A stretch of DNA of 64,000 nt from contig NZ_JABXWT010000005.1 in NCBI RefSeq assembly GCF_013377785.1, positions 111,689 to 175,688 of the forward strand, written 5' to 3'. Every line of letters begins with the position of its first letter. Within the stretch, counting starts at the first letter, position 1. Below are positions 24,709-34,087 of the stretch, one piece after another. A program made the position numbers and the translations under genes. The notes beneath the pieces are model-generated. The model was not told where the DNA came from and searched no databases. It saw nothing but the letters and a program-made list of their open reading frames with translations. The DNA is from Ruegeria haliotis. Its GTDB lineage: Bacteria > Pseudomonadota > Alphaproteobacteria > Rhodobacterales > Rhodobacteraceae.

Positions 24709-25566
24709 TTACCCCGCTTGCAAAGCTAATATTGCCTCCGCTTTTGCCAGAGTTTCGCGTGCAGTTGCAACGTGCAGATTCTCGACAATTTTGCCGTCGA
24801 CAACAGCGACACCCTGCCCTTGGACCTCGACCTCTTCAAAGGCGGTGATCTGGCGGCGGGCAAGATCGATTTCTGTTTCCGACGGCGCATAGGCCGCGTT
24901 GGTGATATCGATCTGAGCCGGGTGGATCAGCGTTTTGCCGTCAAAGCCCATGTCACGGCCTTGCGCGCATTCGGCGGCCAGACCTTCATCATCCTTGAAA
25001 GCGTTATAGACACCGTCGATGGCGATCAGCCCCTCGGCCTTGGCGGCTAGCAGGCACAGACCCAGAGACGTCGTCAGAGGCAAACGATCTGGACGGAAGC
25101 GGGTTTGCAGTTCCTTGGCCAGATCATTGGTTCCCATCACAAAACCCGACATCAGCGGATGCGCGGCGATTTCAGCGGCCCTGAGCATACCGCGTGGAGT
25201 TTCCATCATCGCCCAGATAGGGATATCGCCGGTGATCGCAGCCAGCGCATCCAGGTCTGCGGCAGAATTCACCTTGGGCAACAGGACCACGTCAGCGTCC
25301 ATCTCGCGTACGGCTTCGGCGTCGGCGCGGCCCCATTCGGTATCCAACCCATTGATTCGCACGATCTTGACCCGGGCGCCATATCCGCCAGTGGCCAACG
25401 CCATCTTGAGGGTTTCGCGCGCGTTGGCTTTTTCATCAGCGGCCACAGCATCTTCAAGATCAAAAATGATCGCATCAACCGGCAATCCACGCGCCTTGTC
25501 CAAAGCCCTCTCTTTCGAGCCGGGGATATAAAGTACCGAGCGATAGGGGCGTTGACGCGGGTCCAT
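24709..25566 (-). CDS. (3S)-malyl-CoA thioesterase, CitE-like (Mcl2 type)
   Basis: A 285-residue CitE-superfamily TIM-barrel enzyme. RPYRSVLYIPGSKERALDKA and IIFDLEDAVAADEK match the Mcl2 type, which hydrolyses (3S)-malyl-CoA to malate and CoA, rather than the longer Mcl1 lyase, which begins with a different N-terminus. MMETPRG holds a metal-site Glu. ATG 25566 gives the normal length; the frame continues 132 codons upstream without homology. It heads the run to nnrU, DUF1737 and mch. The pathway's Mcl1 is not in this window. Confidence 0.85.
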   Translation of the reverse strand: MDPRQRPYRSVLYIPGSKERALDKARGLPVDAIIFDLEDAVAADEKANARETLKMALATGGYGARVKIVRINGLDTEWGRADAEAVREMDADVVLLPKVNSAADLDALAAITGDIPIWAMMETPRGMLRAAEIAAHPLMSGFVMGTNDLAKELQTRFRPDRLPLTTSLGLCLLAAKAEGLIAIDGVYNAFKDDEGLAAECAQGRDMGFDGKTLIHPAQIDITNAAYAPSETEIDLARRQITAFEEVEVQGQGVAVVDGKIVENLHVATARETLAKAEAILALQAG

Positions 25567-25744
25567 CGGCCTCTCCCTGAGAAATAATATTGCGCGGAAT
25601 GGGGCATTTTTTTCAGGAAAGTTCAAGGCAAAAATCGCCGCAATGCAGCATAATCCATCCGAACGACGCAACGTGCGTTGCCTTAACCGGATTTCTGGGT
25701 CGGGGCAGCAAGGTATCAGGCATAAGCAATCAATGGGGTCGACG

Positions 25745-26059
25745 ATGACAAAGACACTTATCAAGATGACCATGGGGCTGGGGATCATGGCATTGGCTGC
25801 CCAGAACGTGCAGGCACAAACGCGCAACTGTGCGCCACGCGCGGATGTGCTTGAGAGGCTCGCCGGAACATTCGGAGAAACCCGCAAAGGGATTGGCCTT
25901 GCGCGACGCGGAGCCGTGATGGAGGTGCTCGCATCGGACCAGACGGGCAGTTGGACGATCACGGTGACATTGCCCGATGGAATGACATGCCTTGTGGCGA
26001 CGGGTCAGTCTTATGAAACACTCATCGAGACGCAACCACCCGCTGGCGAAGATGCCTGA
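25745..26059 (+). CDS. Small secreted protein, unknown function
   Basis: A 104-residue protein with a signal peptide ending NVQAQ (about residue 24). The mature part, NCAPRADVLERLAGTFGETR, has a conserved-looking Cys pair (NCAP and MTCLVA) that could form a disulfide. GGGG 6 nt upstream favours ATG 25745 over ATG 25733. It is divergent from the mcl2 gene and convergent with the TauE gene, from which it is 2 bp. I recall similar proteins in roseobacters but no function. Confidence 0.75.
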   Translation: MTKTLIKMTMGLGIMALAAQNVQAQTRNCAPRADVLERLAGTFGETRKGIGLARRGAVMEVLASDQTGSWTITVTLPDGMTCLVATGQSYETLIETQPPAGEDA

Positions 26060-26061
26060 GG

Positions 26062-26817
26062 TCAGGTTAATGCGTCCCAGATAAGCTTGCTACCCGTGAT
26101 GGTCAGCAAAACATAGGCGATGCCAAAGAACACACGTTCGGACAGCATGAAATGCGCCCGAACACCCAACCACGCACCAAAGACCGCAAACGGGGCCAGC
26201 AGCAGATTTGCCATAGCCGTTTGCAGCGTGAACAGGCCGAGATAGGCGTAAGGCACGAACTTGGCGATATTGATCACCCAGAACACCAGAACGGTCGAGG
26301 CCTGAAACTCGGTCTTGGACAGGCGCTGTGACAGTAGATAGACGGCGGCAGGCGGGCCGCCTGCGTGGCTTACAAAACTTGTGAACCCTGCAACCAGACC
26401 CGCAAACAGCCCGGCCTGGGGCGGCAACCGCTTGGAAAAGCCATGTATCCACCCTCGGGACTGGGCGACATGCCACAGCACAAAACCAACTGATATCCCG
26501 CCAATCAAAAGGCGCAGAACATCGTCGTCGGTGGCGCGGTAAAGCCAAGCGCCCAACGCAACGCCAGGAATGGCACCCAGCATCAACAGACGGGAATCCG
26601 GCCAACTCCAGCGCTTCCAATAGGGGCCGAGCGTCGCGACGTCGATGATCATCAGGATCGGTAGCATGAGGGCCAGCGCCTGTCCCGGTTCCAAAATCAG
26701 CGCCAGAATCGACGAGGATGCAAAGGCCACACCCGAGCCAAATCCACCCTTGGAAATACCGGCAAAGATCACGGCCGGGATCGCCACAGCAAAAAACATC
26801 AGGTTCAGTTCGAACAT
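26062..26817 (-). CDS. TauE/SafE-family anion exporter, second copy
   Basis: A 251-residue membrane protein with seven or eight hydrophobic segments. SKGGFGSGVAFASSSILALIL is the TauE/SafE repeat motif in its shorter-type form, and FVSHAGGPPAAVYLL is the second. It is unlike the 306-residue homologue at 5366 and likely transports another anion. It is divergent from mdh, with 160 bp between the start codons. Confidence 0.85.
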   Translation of the reverse strand: MFELNLMFFAVAIPAVIFAGISKGGFGSGVAFASSSILALILEPGQALALMLPILMIIDVATLGPYWKRWSWPDSRLLMLGAIPGVALGAWLYRATDDDVLRLLIGGISVGFVLWHVAQSRGWIHGFSKRLPPQAGLFAGLVAGFTSFVSHAGGPPAAVYLLSQRLSKTEFQASTVLVFWVINIAKFVPYAYLGLFTLQTAMANLLLAPFAVFGAWLGVRAHFMLSERVFFGIAYVLLTITGSKLIWDALT

Positions 26818-26932
26818 GCGGCGTCCCGGAATAGGCTTGTCTCACTGGCCGTTTAGCGCAATCAACCACCCCTTTGCAATCGGTATGCGGTTGCATGCCG
26901 CGCCGCGGGACCCTTGCGCGAAATCCATTTAG

Positions 26933-27940
<1,008 letters not shown>

Positions 27941-27966
27941 TCAGAACGTCAAGTCCGGAAGTTCTG

Positions 27967-27998
27967 TGCCCCGTCAGAGTGATGACGGGGCATTTTTT
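27967..27998 (+). terminator. Intrinsic terminator of mdh
   Basis: TGCCCCGTCA and TGACGGGGCA form a perfect 10-bp stem with a 6-nt loop, followed by TTTTTT. It is 26 bp after the stop codon. Confidence 0.9.
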
Positions 27999-28303
27999 AT
28001 CTAAGGAGGCAACCTATGGGCTGATAAGTCGATCAGCGCGCTGAAGACGATGCAAGTCACCCGAAATCGAGTGCGCCCTCCATCGGTCACTTGTGCAAGT
28101 CCTCAGAGGTAAATTTCTCAAGAAAGTCTGTTCTCGGGTTTAACAAATCCGCACAAATTTCCGGGAAATACATGACCTTCAATCGTTATTTCCAATTTCC
28201 GTTAGAATCTTGCCACAATTTTGGTAGACGACGACCAACAGCTTCAGAGCCTCTCTAAAGCGTTACTGTTTGTGTTTTCTGCGTGAAGTATGGAGTGTCG
28301 AGC
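27999..28303. other. Intergenic region before the Hint gene
   Basis: About 300 bp that are clearly more A+T-rich in the second half than the surrounding genes. I see no ORF with a plausible start and no RNA gene. The promoter of the Hint gene should lie here. Confidence 0.5.
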
Positions 28304-29653
28304 ATGGGGACCTTTACCTACAACAATTCGTTTGATGACGATGGAGATGGGGATAACCTGAACGGCGCCACGGAATACGGCACAGCGGGCACAGGCCTGG
28401 GCGTATTCAACTCACCCAATTCCGGGGACGGCGACAACGAGTTTGTCTTTTACTCAGGCCAAAACGAAGAAAACCGGCTGGACCTCAACGCCAATCTGAC
28501 CGGGTCGGAACGGGTGAACTCGTTCGCCGCAGAAATGACGTTGGACTTCACAACCCAGCCCGGCCCATGGGGGGACGGCGAGTCCGATGGATTGACCTTC
28601 AACCTGGGCGATCCATCCTCGTTGAGCTCGACTGAAGAACAAGGTGTATCAACCGGATTGTCCGTTCGCCTCGCCCCGTTCAACTGGGGTACGGCCGGAT
28701 ACTCCGGAAATGTCATCGAAATTCGCTGGAACGACTCGGTCATCGGGGTAACGTCAGTCAACGATCTGAGTTCACCCGCAGCAGCGACATTTTCGGTCAA
28801 TGTCGACGCGTCGGGAAACGTAACGGTCAGCTTCGGGACGGAAACCGCCAGCGGATCAATTCCGGGCACGGAATGGACGGATACCAGCCAGGACGGCTGG
28901 GATTTTGTTGTCGCGGGCAGAACTGGCGGAAACGGCGGAGAGGTCTATATCGACGATGTCGACGTCTCGGCCAACACTGTGTGTTTCGTGGCCGGCACTC
29001 TGATCGACACGCCCAATGGGCCGGTGGCTGTCGAGACATTGCAACCCGGCGACGCAGTGCTGACGTTTGACAACGGCCCCCAGATCATACGCTGGATCAA
29101 TGCCCGCACGTTGAACAAGGCGCAGTTGGATGCGACCCCCAACCTTCGCCCGATCATCATTCACGCAGGGGCGCTGGGCGCTGGTTTTCCCAAAACCGAT
29201 CTGCGGGTTTCACGACAACATCGCGTCATGGCGCGCTCACGCATTGCCGGGCGTATGTTCGGATGCCACGAGATTCTGATGCCCGCAGTAAAACTGCTGA
29301 ACATCCCAGGTGTCTGTGTCGACATCAACGCTGACAGCGTGACTTATGTTCACTTTCTTTGCCAGCGTCATGAGGTCGTGCTTGCAAACGGGCTCCCCAG
29401 TGAAACCCTGTTGCTGGGGGATGAAGCCCTCAAAACGCTTGGGCAAGAAGCTCTGGATGAAATCCGGGCCATTTTCCCGGACATCGACGCAGATGTTTCG
29501 CAGCCCGCAACGGCCAAAGTCATCCCTGATCATGCCCGGCTGAAGAAATTTGTGGCGCGTCATCGTGACAATAACAAACCAATTCTGACTATAGCCGAAT
29601 TGGACGCCGTCCAAGCAGATGCTGCAGGCACTGATTTCGGGCACTCGATCTGA
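28304..29653 (+). CDS. Lectin-like/Hint-domain (Hint_2) protein
   Basis: A 449-residue protein with two parts. Residues 1-225 are Asp-, Gly- and Asn-rich and read like a lectin/LamG beta-sandwich (NSFAAEMTLDFTTQPG, SDGLTFNLGDPSS). From Cys 227, CFVAGTLIDTPNG starts a Hint_2 domain of the Hedgehog/intein fold, with SRQHRVM and the RHEVVLANG end motif. No second extein follows, so it may self-cleave or self-attach rather than splice. No classical signal peptide is seen, which suits type I secretion. GGAG before ATG 28304 sets the start. Confidence 0.8.
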   Translation: MGTFTYNNSFDDDGDGDNLNGATEYGTAGTGLGVFNSPNSGDGDNEFVFYSGQNEENRLDLNANLTGSERVNSFAAEMTLDFTTQPGPWGDGESDGLTFNLGDPSSLSSTEEQGVSTGLSVRLAPFNWGTAGYSGNVIEIRWNDSVIGVTSVNDLSSPAAATFSVNVDASGNVTVSFGTETASGSIPGTEWTDTSQDGWDFVVAGRTGGNGGEVYIDDVDVSANTVCFVAGTLIDTPNGPVAVETLQPGDAVLTFDNGPQIIRWINARTLNKAQLDATPNLRPIIIHAGALGAGFPKTDLRVSRQHRVMARSRIAGRMFGCHEILMPAVKLLNIPGVCVDINADSVTYVHFLCQRHEVVLANGLPSETLLLGDEALKTLGQEALDEIRAIFPDIDADVSQPATAKVIPDHARLKKFVARHRDNNKPILTIAELDAVQADAAGTDFGHSI

Positions 29654-29669
29654 ATTCACTCGGCACTGT

Positions 29670-29701
29670 CCGGTCATGTGATGCAGCGATCAGGTGACCG
29701 G
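29670..29701 (+). terminator. Hairpin after the Hint gene
   Basis: CCGGTCA and TGACCGG pair, with an inner TGAT/ATCA helix. It lies 16 bp after the Hint stop codon and has no U-tract, so it is a weak terminator candidate. Confidence 0.4.
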
Positions 29702-29811
29702 GCCGGTTTCCAGTCGCTTTCACCACTCATGTTGGCGCAAACGTCGAATTTGAATGTAATTTCACTTGTTTCAAAGCAGAAGTCGAATCAAAGCCTAACT
29801 GAGCGCCGATA

Positions 29812-29842
29812 TGTGATCACACCCCAAAAACCTGTGATCACA
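29812..29842. promoter_or_regulatory. Paired TGTGATCACA operators upstream of sucC
   Basis: Two perfect TGTGATCACA palindromes at 29812-29821 and 29833-29842 have centres 21 bp apart. The inner edge is 108 bp from the sucC start codon. The sdhC promoter region has the same motif, the same 21-bp spacing and nearly the same distance (113 bp). Confidence 0.75.
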
Positions 29843-29950
29843 AATAATAAAAATCTTCGTGAAAAACCTCCTTCCTGTCAAAAAAACCTTTAAACTTGCC
29901 CCTTAGGCACCTCTATAACGGTTTAATCGTAGTCAGACGGGACAGTTTCG

Positions 29951-31144
29951 ATGAACATTCACGAATATCAGGCCAAAGCTTTACTTCGCAGCTATGGCGC
30001 GCCGGTTTCCGACGGTCGCGCCGTATTGCGCGCCGAGGAAGCCAAAACCGCAGCCGGTGAACTTGATGGCCCTTTGTGGGTCGTAAAAGCACAGATTCAC
30101 GCGGGTGGCCGCGGCAAGGGCTCGTTCAAACAGGCCGACGCCGGTGAAAAAGGCGGTGTCCGTCTGACCAAGTCGGTTGAAGAGGCCGCCGAAGAAGCCA
30201 AAAAGATGCTGGGCCGCACGCTGGTCACGCATCAGACCGGCCCCGCAGGCAAACAAGTCAACCGTATCTATATCGAGGCCGGCTCCGGCATCGAACGTGA
30301 ACTGTATCTGGCGCTGCTGGTGGATCGTCAAACCAGCCGCATCTCGTTCGTCTGCTCGACCGAAGGCGGTATGGACATCGAAGAGGTTGCCGCAGCGACG
30401 CCTGAGAAAATCCTGTCCTTCTCGGTAGACCCGGCAACTGGCTATCAGCCCTATCACGGTCGCCGCATCGCGTTCTCGCTGGGACTGCAGGGCGCGCAAG
30501 TCAAGCAATGCGTCAAACTGATGAGCCAGCTGTATGCCGCCTTCGTCGAGAAGGATATGGAGATGCTGGAGATCAACCCGCTGATCGTCTCGGACAAGGG
30601 CGACCTCAAGGTGCTGGACGCCAAGGTCGGCTTCGACGGCAACGCGGTCTACCGCCACCCAGATATCGCCGAGCTGCGCGACACGACCGAGGAAGACCCC
30701 AAGGAACTGGAAGCCAGCAAATATGACCTGAACTACATCGCGCTGGACGGTGAGATCGGCTGCATGGTGAACGGTGCCGGTCTGGCGATGGCGACGATGG
30801 ACATCATCAAGCTGTATGGGGCCGAGCCTGCCAACTTCCTCGACGTGGGCGGCGGTGCCACCAAAGAGAAAGTGACCGAAGCGTTCAAGATCATCACCTC
30901 GGACCCGCAGGTCAAAGGCATCCTGGTCAACATCTTCGGCGGCATCATGCGCTGTGATGTGATCGCCGAGGGCGTTGTCGCCGCAGTGAAAGAGGTCGGC
31001 CTGCAAGTTCCGCTGGTCGTGCGTCTGGAAGGCACAAATGTCGAGAAAGGCAAAGAGATCATCAACACCTCTGGCCTGGACGTGATCGCGGCAGACAACC
31101 TGAAAGACGGTGCCGAGAAGATCGTGAAAGCGGTTAAGGGTTGA
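29951..31144 (+). CDS. sucC: Succinyl-CoA synthetase beta subunit
   Basis: A 397-residue ADP-forming subunit (ATP-grasp fold) that with SucD makes ATP or GTP from succinyl-Co[20 protein letters not shown] is the typical start, and GGRGKGSFK and EINPLIV are the nucleotide-binding motifs. It is the first gene of a suc operon and is separated from sucD by a methyltransferase gene. Confidence 0.96.
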   Translation: MNIHEYQAKALLRSYGAPVSDGRAVLRAEEAKTAAGELDGPLWVVKAQIHAGGRGKGSFKQADAGEKGGVRLTKSVEEAAEEAKKMLGRTLVTHQTGPAGKQVNRIYIEAGSGIERELYLALLVDRQTSRISFVCSTEGGMDIEEVAAATPEKILSFSVDPATGYQPYHGRRIAFSLGLQGAQVKQCVKLMSQLYAAFVEKDMEMLEINPLIVSDKGDLKVLDAKVGFDGNAVYRHPDIAELRDTTEEDPKELEASKYDLNYIALDGEIGCMVNGAGLAMATMDIIKLYGAEPANFLDVGGGATKEKVTEAFKIITSDPQVKGILVNIFGGIMRCDVIAEGVVAAVKEVGLQVPLVVRLEGTNVEKGKEIINTSGLDVIAADNLKDGAEKIVKAVKG

Positions 31145-31187
31145 TCGCCCGTATCCCCTCAATCTCGGAACCAATCAGGGGCCTGCA

Positions 31188-31862
31188 ATGCGCGATGGCT
31201 TAAGGAACGCATTTGAAAGCAAGAGCTGGTCTGGGCGCGCAAATGGTCCGCGCTCGGGTCCCGGCTCGACGCTTGCAGCCACCGAACCATTGCGCGAGGC
31301 GCTTCCACGCCTTTTCGATCACTACAAGGTCGAGACATTCCTGGATGCACCCTGTGGCGATTGGACGTGGATGCAAGATGTAGACATGACCGGCATCCGC
31401 TACATCGGCGGCGATATCTCGCTTCAGGTTCTGGAAGAGGTGAAGGCACAGCATGGCGCATCGGGCCGAGAGTTCGTCCATTTGGACATAACGTCCGATC
31501 CTTTGCCCAAGGCTGACCTGATGATGTGTCGGGATTGTCTGTTCCACCTGAAATGGTGGTTGCGGTGGGCCTTCTTTGAGAACTTCGTTGCAAGCGAAAT
31601 ACCCTATTTGCTTATGACGCGGCATTACATTCCCCGTAACCCCCGTCTTCACAACAATGCGGATTTCAAACGGTTCAACCCCTGCGCCGCGCCGTTCAAC
31701 TTCCCTGACCCATTGGAGACGGTAAGTGAGACAGGTGAGATCAATCAAGACCCTGAGTTTCTTGAGACGCCCGCCGGGCGGAATCAGCGGTCTTTGGGGA
31801 TTTGGTCTCAAGATCAGATAATTGACGTGCTGAAACGGCGCGCCGATGACTCAGAAAACTAA
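31188..31862 (+). CDS. Class I SAM-dependent methyltransferase between sucC and sucD
   Basis: A 224-residue protein of the class I methyltransferase fold. FLDAPCGDWTWMQ is motif I (SAM site, a variant of the usual Gly-rich loop), YIGGDISLQVLE supplies the acidic ribose ligand, and MMCRDCLFHLKW is motif IV-like. The protein lacks a recognisable target-recognition domain, so substrate is unknown. It lies 43 bp after sucC and 66 bp before sucD on the same strand, so it should be transcribed with them. Insertion between two TCA subunit genes is unusual. Confidence 0.75.
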   Translation: MRDGLRNAFESKSWSGRANGPRSGPGSTLAATEPLREALPRLFDHYKVETFLDAPCGDWTWMQDVDMTGIRYIGGDISLQVLEEVKAQHGASGREFVHLDITSDPLPKADLMMCRDCLFHLKWWLRWAFFENFVASEIPYLLMTRHYIPRNPRLHNNADFKRFNPCAAPFNFPDPLETVSETGEINQDPEFLETPAGRNQRSLGIWSQDQIIDVLKRRADDSEN

Positions 31863-31928
31863 AAGACTCGCGGCGCTGGCCAAGACAACGCCCGGCGCGC
31901 CAACACAAATCAATACGGAGGCCTAAAA

Positions 31929-32810
31929 ATGGCAGTCCTCATCGACGAGAATACCAAAGTGATCTGTCAGGGCTTTACCGGCTCGCAGGGCACGTTCCAC
32001 AGCGAACAGGCCATCGCCTATGGCACCAAAATGGTCGGCGGTGTGACCCCCGGCAAGGGTGGGATGACCCATCTTGACCTGCCCGTGTTCAACTCGGTCC
32101 ACGAGGCCAAGCATGTGACCGAAGCCAACGCCTCGGTGATCTATGTGCCGCCGCCTTTTGCGGCCGACTCGATCCTCGAAGCGATTGATGCCGAGATGGA
32201 AGTGATCGTCTGCATCACCGAAGGCATCCCGGTTCTGGACATGATGAAGGTAAAGCGCGCGCTGGAAGGCTCAGGCTCGCGACTGATCGGCCCGAACTGT
32301 CCCGGTGTTATCACGCCCGACGCCTGCAAGATCGGCATCATGCCCGGCCACATCCACAAGCGCGGCTCGGTCGGCGTTGTGTCGCGTTCCGGTACCCTGA
32401 CCTATGAGGCGGTTAAGCAGACTACGGACGTGGGTCTGGGCCAGTCCACCTGCGTGGGCATCGGCGGCGACCCGATCAAAGGCACCGAACATATCGACGT
32501 GCTGGAGTGGTTCCTGGCCGATGACGAGACCCACTCGATCATCATGATCGGTGAGATCGGTGGTTCAGCCGAAGAAGAAGCCGCGCAGTTCCTGGCGGAT
32601 GAGGCCAAGAAGGGTCGTTCTAAGCCGACCGCTGGTTTCATCGCTGGCCGCACAGCCCCTCCGGGCCGCCGCATGGGCCACGCGGGTGCGATTGTCGCCG
32701 GTGGCAAAGGCGGTGCCGAGGACAAGATCGAAGCCATGCGTGCAGCCGGTATCGTCGTGGCCGAAAGCCCGGCGCAGCTGGGTGAGGCTGTGCTGGAAGC
32801 GATTGGGTAA
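31929..32810 (+). CDS. sucD: Succinyl-CoA synthetase alpha subunit
   Basis: A 293-residue subunit with a CoA-binding N-terminus ([20 protein letters not shown]) and the active-site phospho-His in MGHAGAI near the C-terminus. GGAGG precedes the ATG. Its stop codon is followed directly by the start of a secreted-protein gene. Normal length. Confidence 0.96.
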   Translation: MAVLIDENTKVICQGFTGSQGTFHSEQAIAYGTKMVGGVTPGKGGMTHLDLPVFNSVHEAKHVTEANASVIYVPPPFAADSILEAIDAEMEVIVCITEGIPVLDMMKVKRALEGSGSRLIGPNCPGVITPDACKIGIMPGHIHKRGSVGVVSRSGTLTYEAVKQTTDVGLGQSTCVGIGGDPIKGTEHIDVLEWFLADDETHSIIMIGEIGGSAEEEAAQFLADEAKKGRSKPTAGFIAGRTAPPGRRMGHAGAIVAGGKGGAEDKIEAMRAAGIVVAESPAQLGEAVLEAIG

Positions 32811-32811
32811 G

Positions 32812-33543
32812 ATGCTGCCTGCAAAAGCAATATCTGCTGTTTTTTGCAGGCTACGAGCTTTCCCGGAACGCATTGCTCGTTCCGGGGTTTCACTTTGGGC
32901 TATTTGTTTCCTGTCCACGGCGTCCCTCGCAACGGCACAAGCGCCTGAACAAGGTGAAAAAGCGGTTTTTGTCGCGCTGGAGTTGTGCTCTGAACCGATT
33001 GAAACATTGGTTGCGGCGCGCGCTGCACTGGCAGAGGCAGGCTGGACCGAATTTGATGAAGGACCCGGGCGGATCGTATTGTCGAACCGGATTGCGTTTT
33101 CAATCGACGAGGCGGACCTTCCGTACACAATCAGAGATGCGTCCTTCATGACGGCTTCGCTTTTGGGAAATTCAGCGCTTGGCCCCAATCAACTGGCATT
33201 TGAACATTCAAACGTACGTCTCGCATTGATTGGAATTGAAGAAGGACAATCTTCGTGCGCCTTCACGGGACCTGCGTGGTTGCTTCAATCCGCCCGTACC
33301 AACGGGATCGACAAAGGATTTGGCGCAAAGACTCGACTGGTCACGCTTAATCTTAGCCGTAACCCGAAAGTCATGGCGGCAACGGCTTCGCTAGAGGTTG
33401 ATGCATTTATCGAGGCTTACTCAGCGGCGGAAACGGACCAGACAAAACGCGAAGAGATGGTTGCGGCCTTGCCGGGCTTACTTATGCCGACAAACATTTT
33501 TGTAGCTCCCTTTCCTCAAGATGCTGCTGAGGGGGCGAAATAA
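32812..33543 (+). CDS. Secreted protein of unknown function in the suc operon
   Basis: Starting at ATG 32812, one base after the sucD stop, the protein has 243 residues. An upstream in-frame start would lie inside sucD. The N-terminal 45 residues are a long signal peptide ending near TAQA, before PEQGEKAVFVALELCSEPIE. The mature part is mixed alpha/beta with two cysteines that may pair. I do not recognise the family. The tight junction with sucD suggests co-transcription. Confidence 0.65.
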   Translation: MLPAKAISAVFCRLRAFPERIARSGVSLWAICFLSTASLATAQAPEQGEKAVFVALELCSEPIETLVAARAALAEAGWTEFDEGPGRIVLSNRIAFSIDEADLPYTIRDASFMTASLLGNSALGPNQLAFEHSNVRLALIGIEEGQSSCAFTGPAWLLQSARTNGIDKGFGAKTRLVTLNLSRNPKVMAATASLEVDAFIEAYSAAETDQTKREEMVAALPGLLMPTNIFVAPFPQDAAEGAK

Positions 33544-33544
33544 T

Positions 33545-34087
33545 TTGACCTTCTCCGACGCCATCCGCACTTGTTTCGCCAAGTTCTTCACCTTTTCGGG
33601 TCGCGCCTCGCGGCCGGAATACTGGTTCTTTTTTCTGTTCATCGTGATCTGGAGCATCATCGCCGGGGTCATCGATTGGCAGTTCTTCACACAGGTCGCA
33701 ACAACTCAGACCGATGAAGTCAAACAAGTCACCGCAACGTCAAACCAGCCGGTGCAAAGCATCGTCAGCCTGATCGTGTTCTTCCCGCATTTGGCCGTCG
33801 CGTGGCGTCGGATGCATGATACCGGGCGCAGCGGTTTTTATGCCTTGCTGCCGATCCTGTTGATCCTTGGCGCTGGTGCGGTTCTGGTCTTTGGCATCGG
33901 CCTCGCCTCACATTTCCAGCATGGTGGCAATCTGGACATTCTGTTCACGCGCGCCACCCTGCTTATTGTTCTTCCGACACTTCTTGTTCTGTTTGTGTCG
34001 CCCCTTCTGGTGTTCTGGTGGCTGACCCGCCCCAGCCAACCAGGCCCCAACCAATACGGTCCCAACCCATATGAGGTAGCCCAATGA
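33545..34087 (+). CDS. DUF805 membrane protein
   Basis: A 180-residue integral membrane protein of family DUF805 with four or five hydrophobic segments. TFSGRASRPEYW and WRRMHDTGRSGFY are the two family signatures. The start is taken as TTG 33545 with GAGGGGG 9 nt upstream, giving the usual M-TFSDA opening; an ATG at 33521 would overlap the previous gene. Its stop overlaps the sucA start (ATGA), so translation is coupled. Function unknown. Confidence 0.8.
   Translation: MTFSDAIRTCFAKFFTFSGRASRPEYWFFFLFIVIWSIIAGVIDWQFFTQVATTQTDEVKQVTATSNQPVQSIVSLIVFFPHLAVAWRRMHDTGRSGFYALLPILLILGAGAVLVFGIGLASHFQHGGNLDILFTRATLLIVLPTLLVLFVSPLLVFWWLTRPSQPGPNQYGPNPYEVAQ

Noticed and set aside
28283..28303. GTG start for the Hint protein seven codons upstream
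   Set aside because: GGAG at 28292-28295 is correctly spaced for ATG 28304 and lies inside the longer version.
29981..31174. Antisense ORF (397 codons) opposite sucC
   Set aside because: Same cause; the sense strand is unmistakably SucC.
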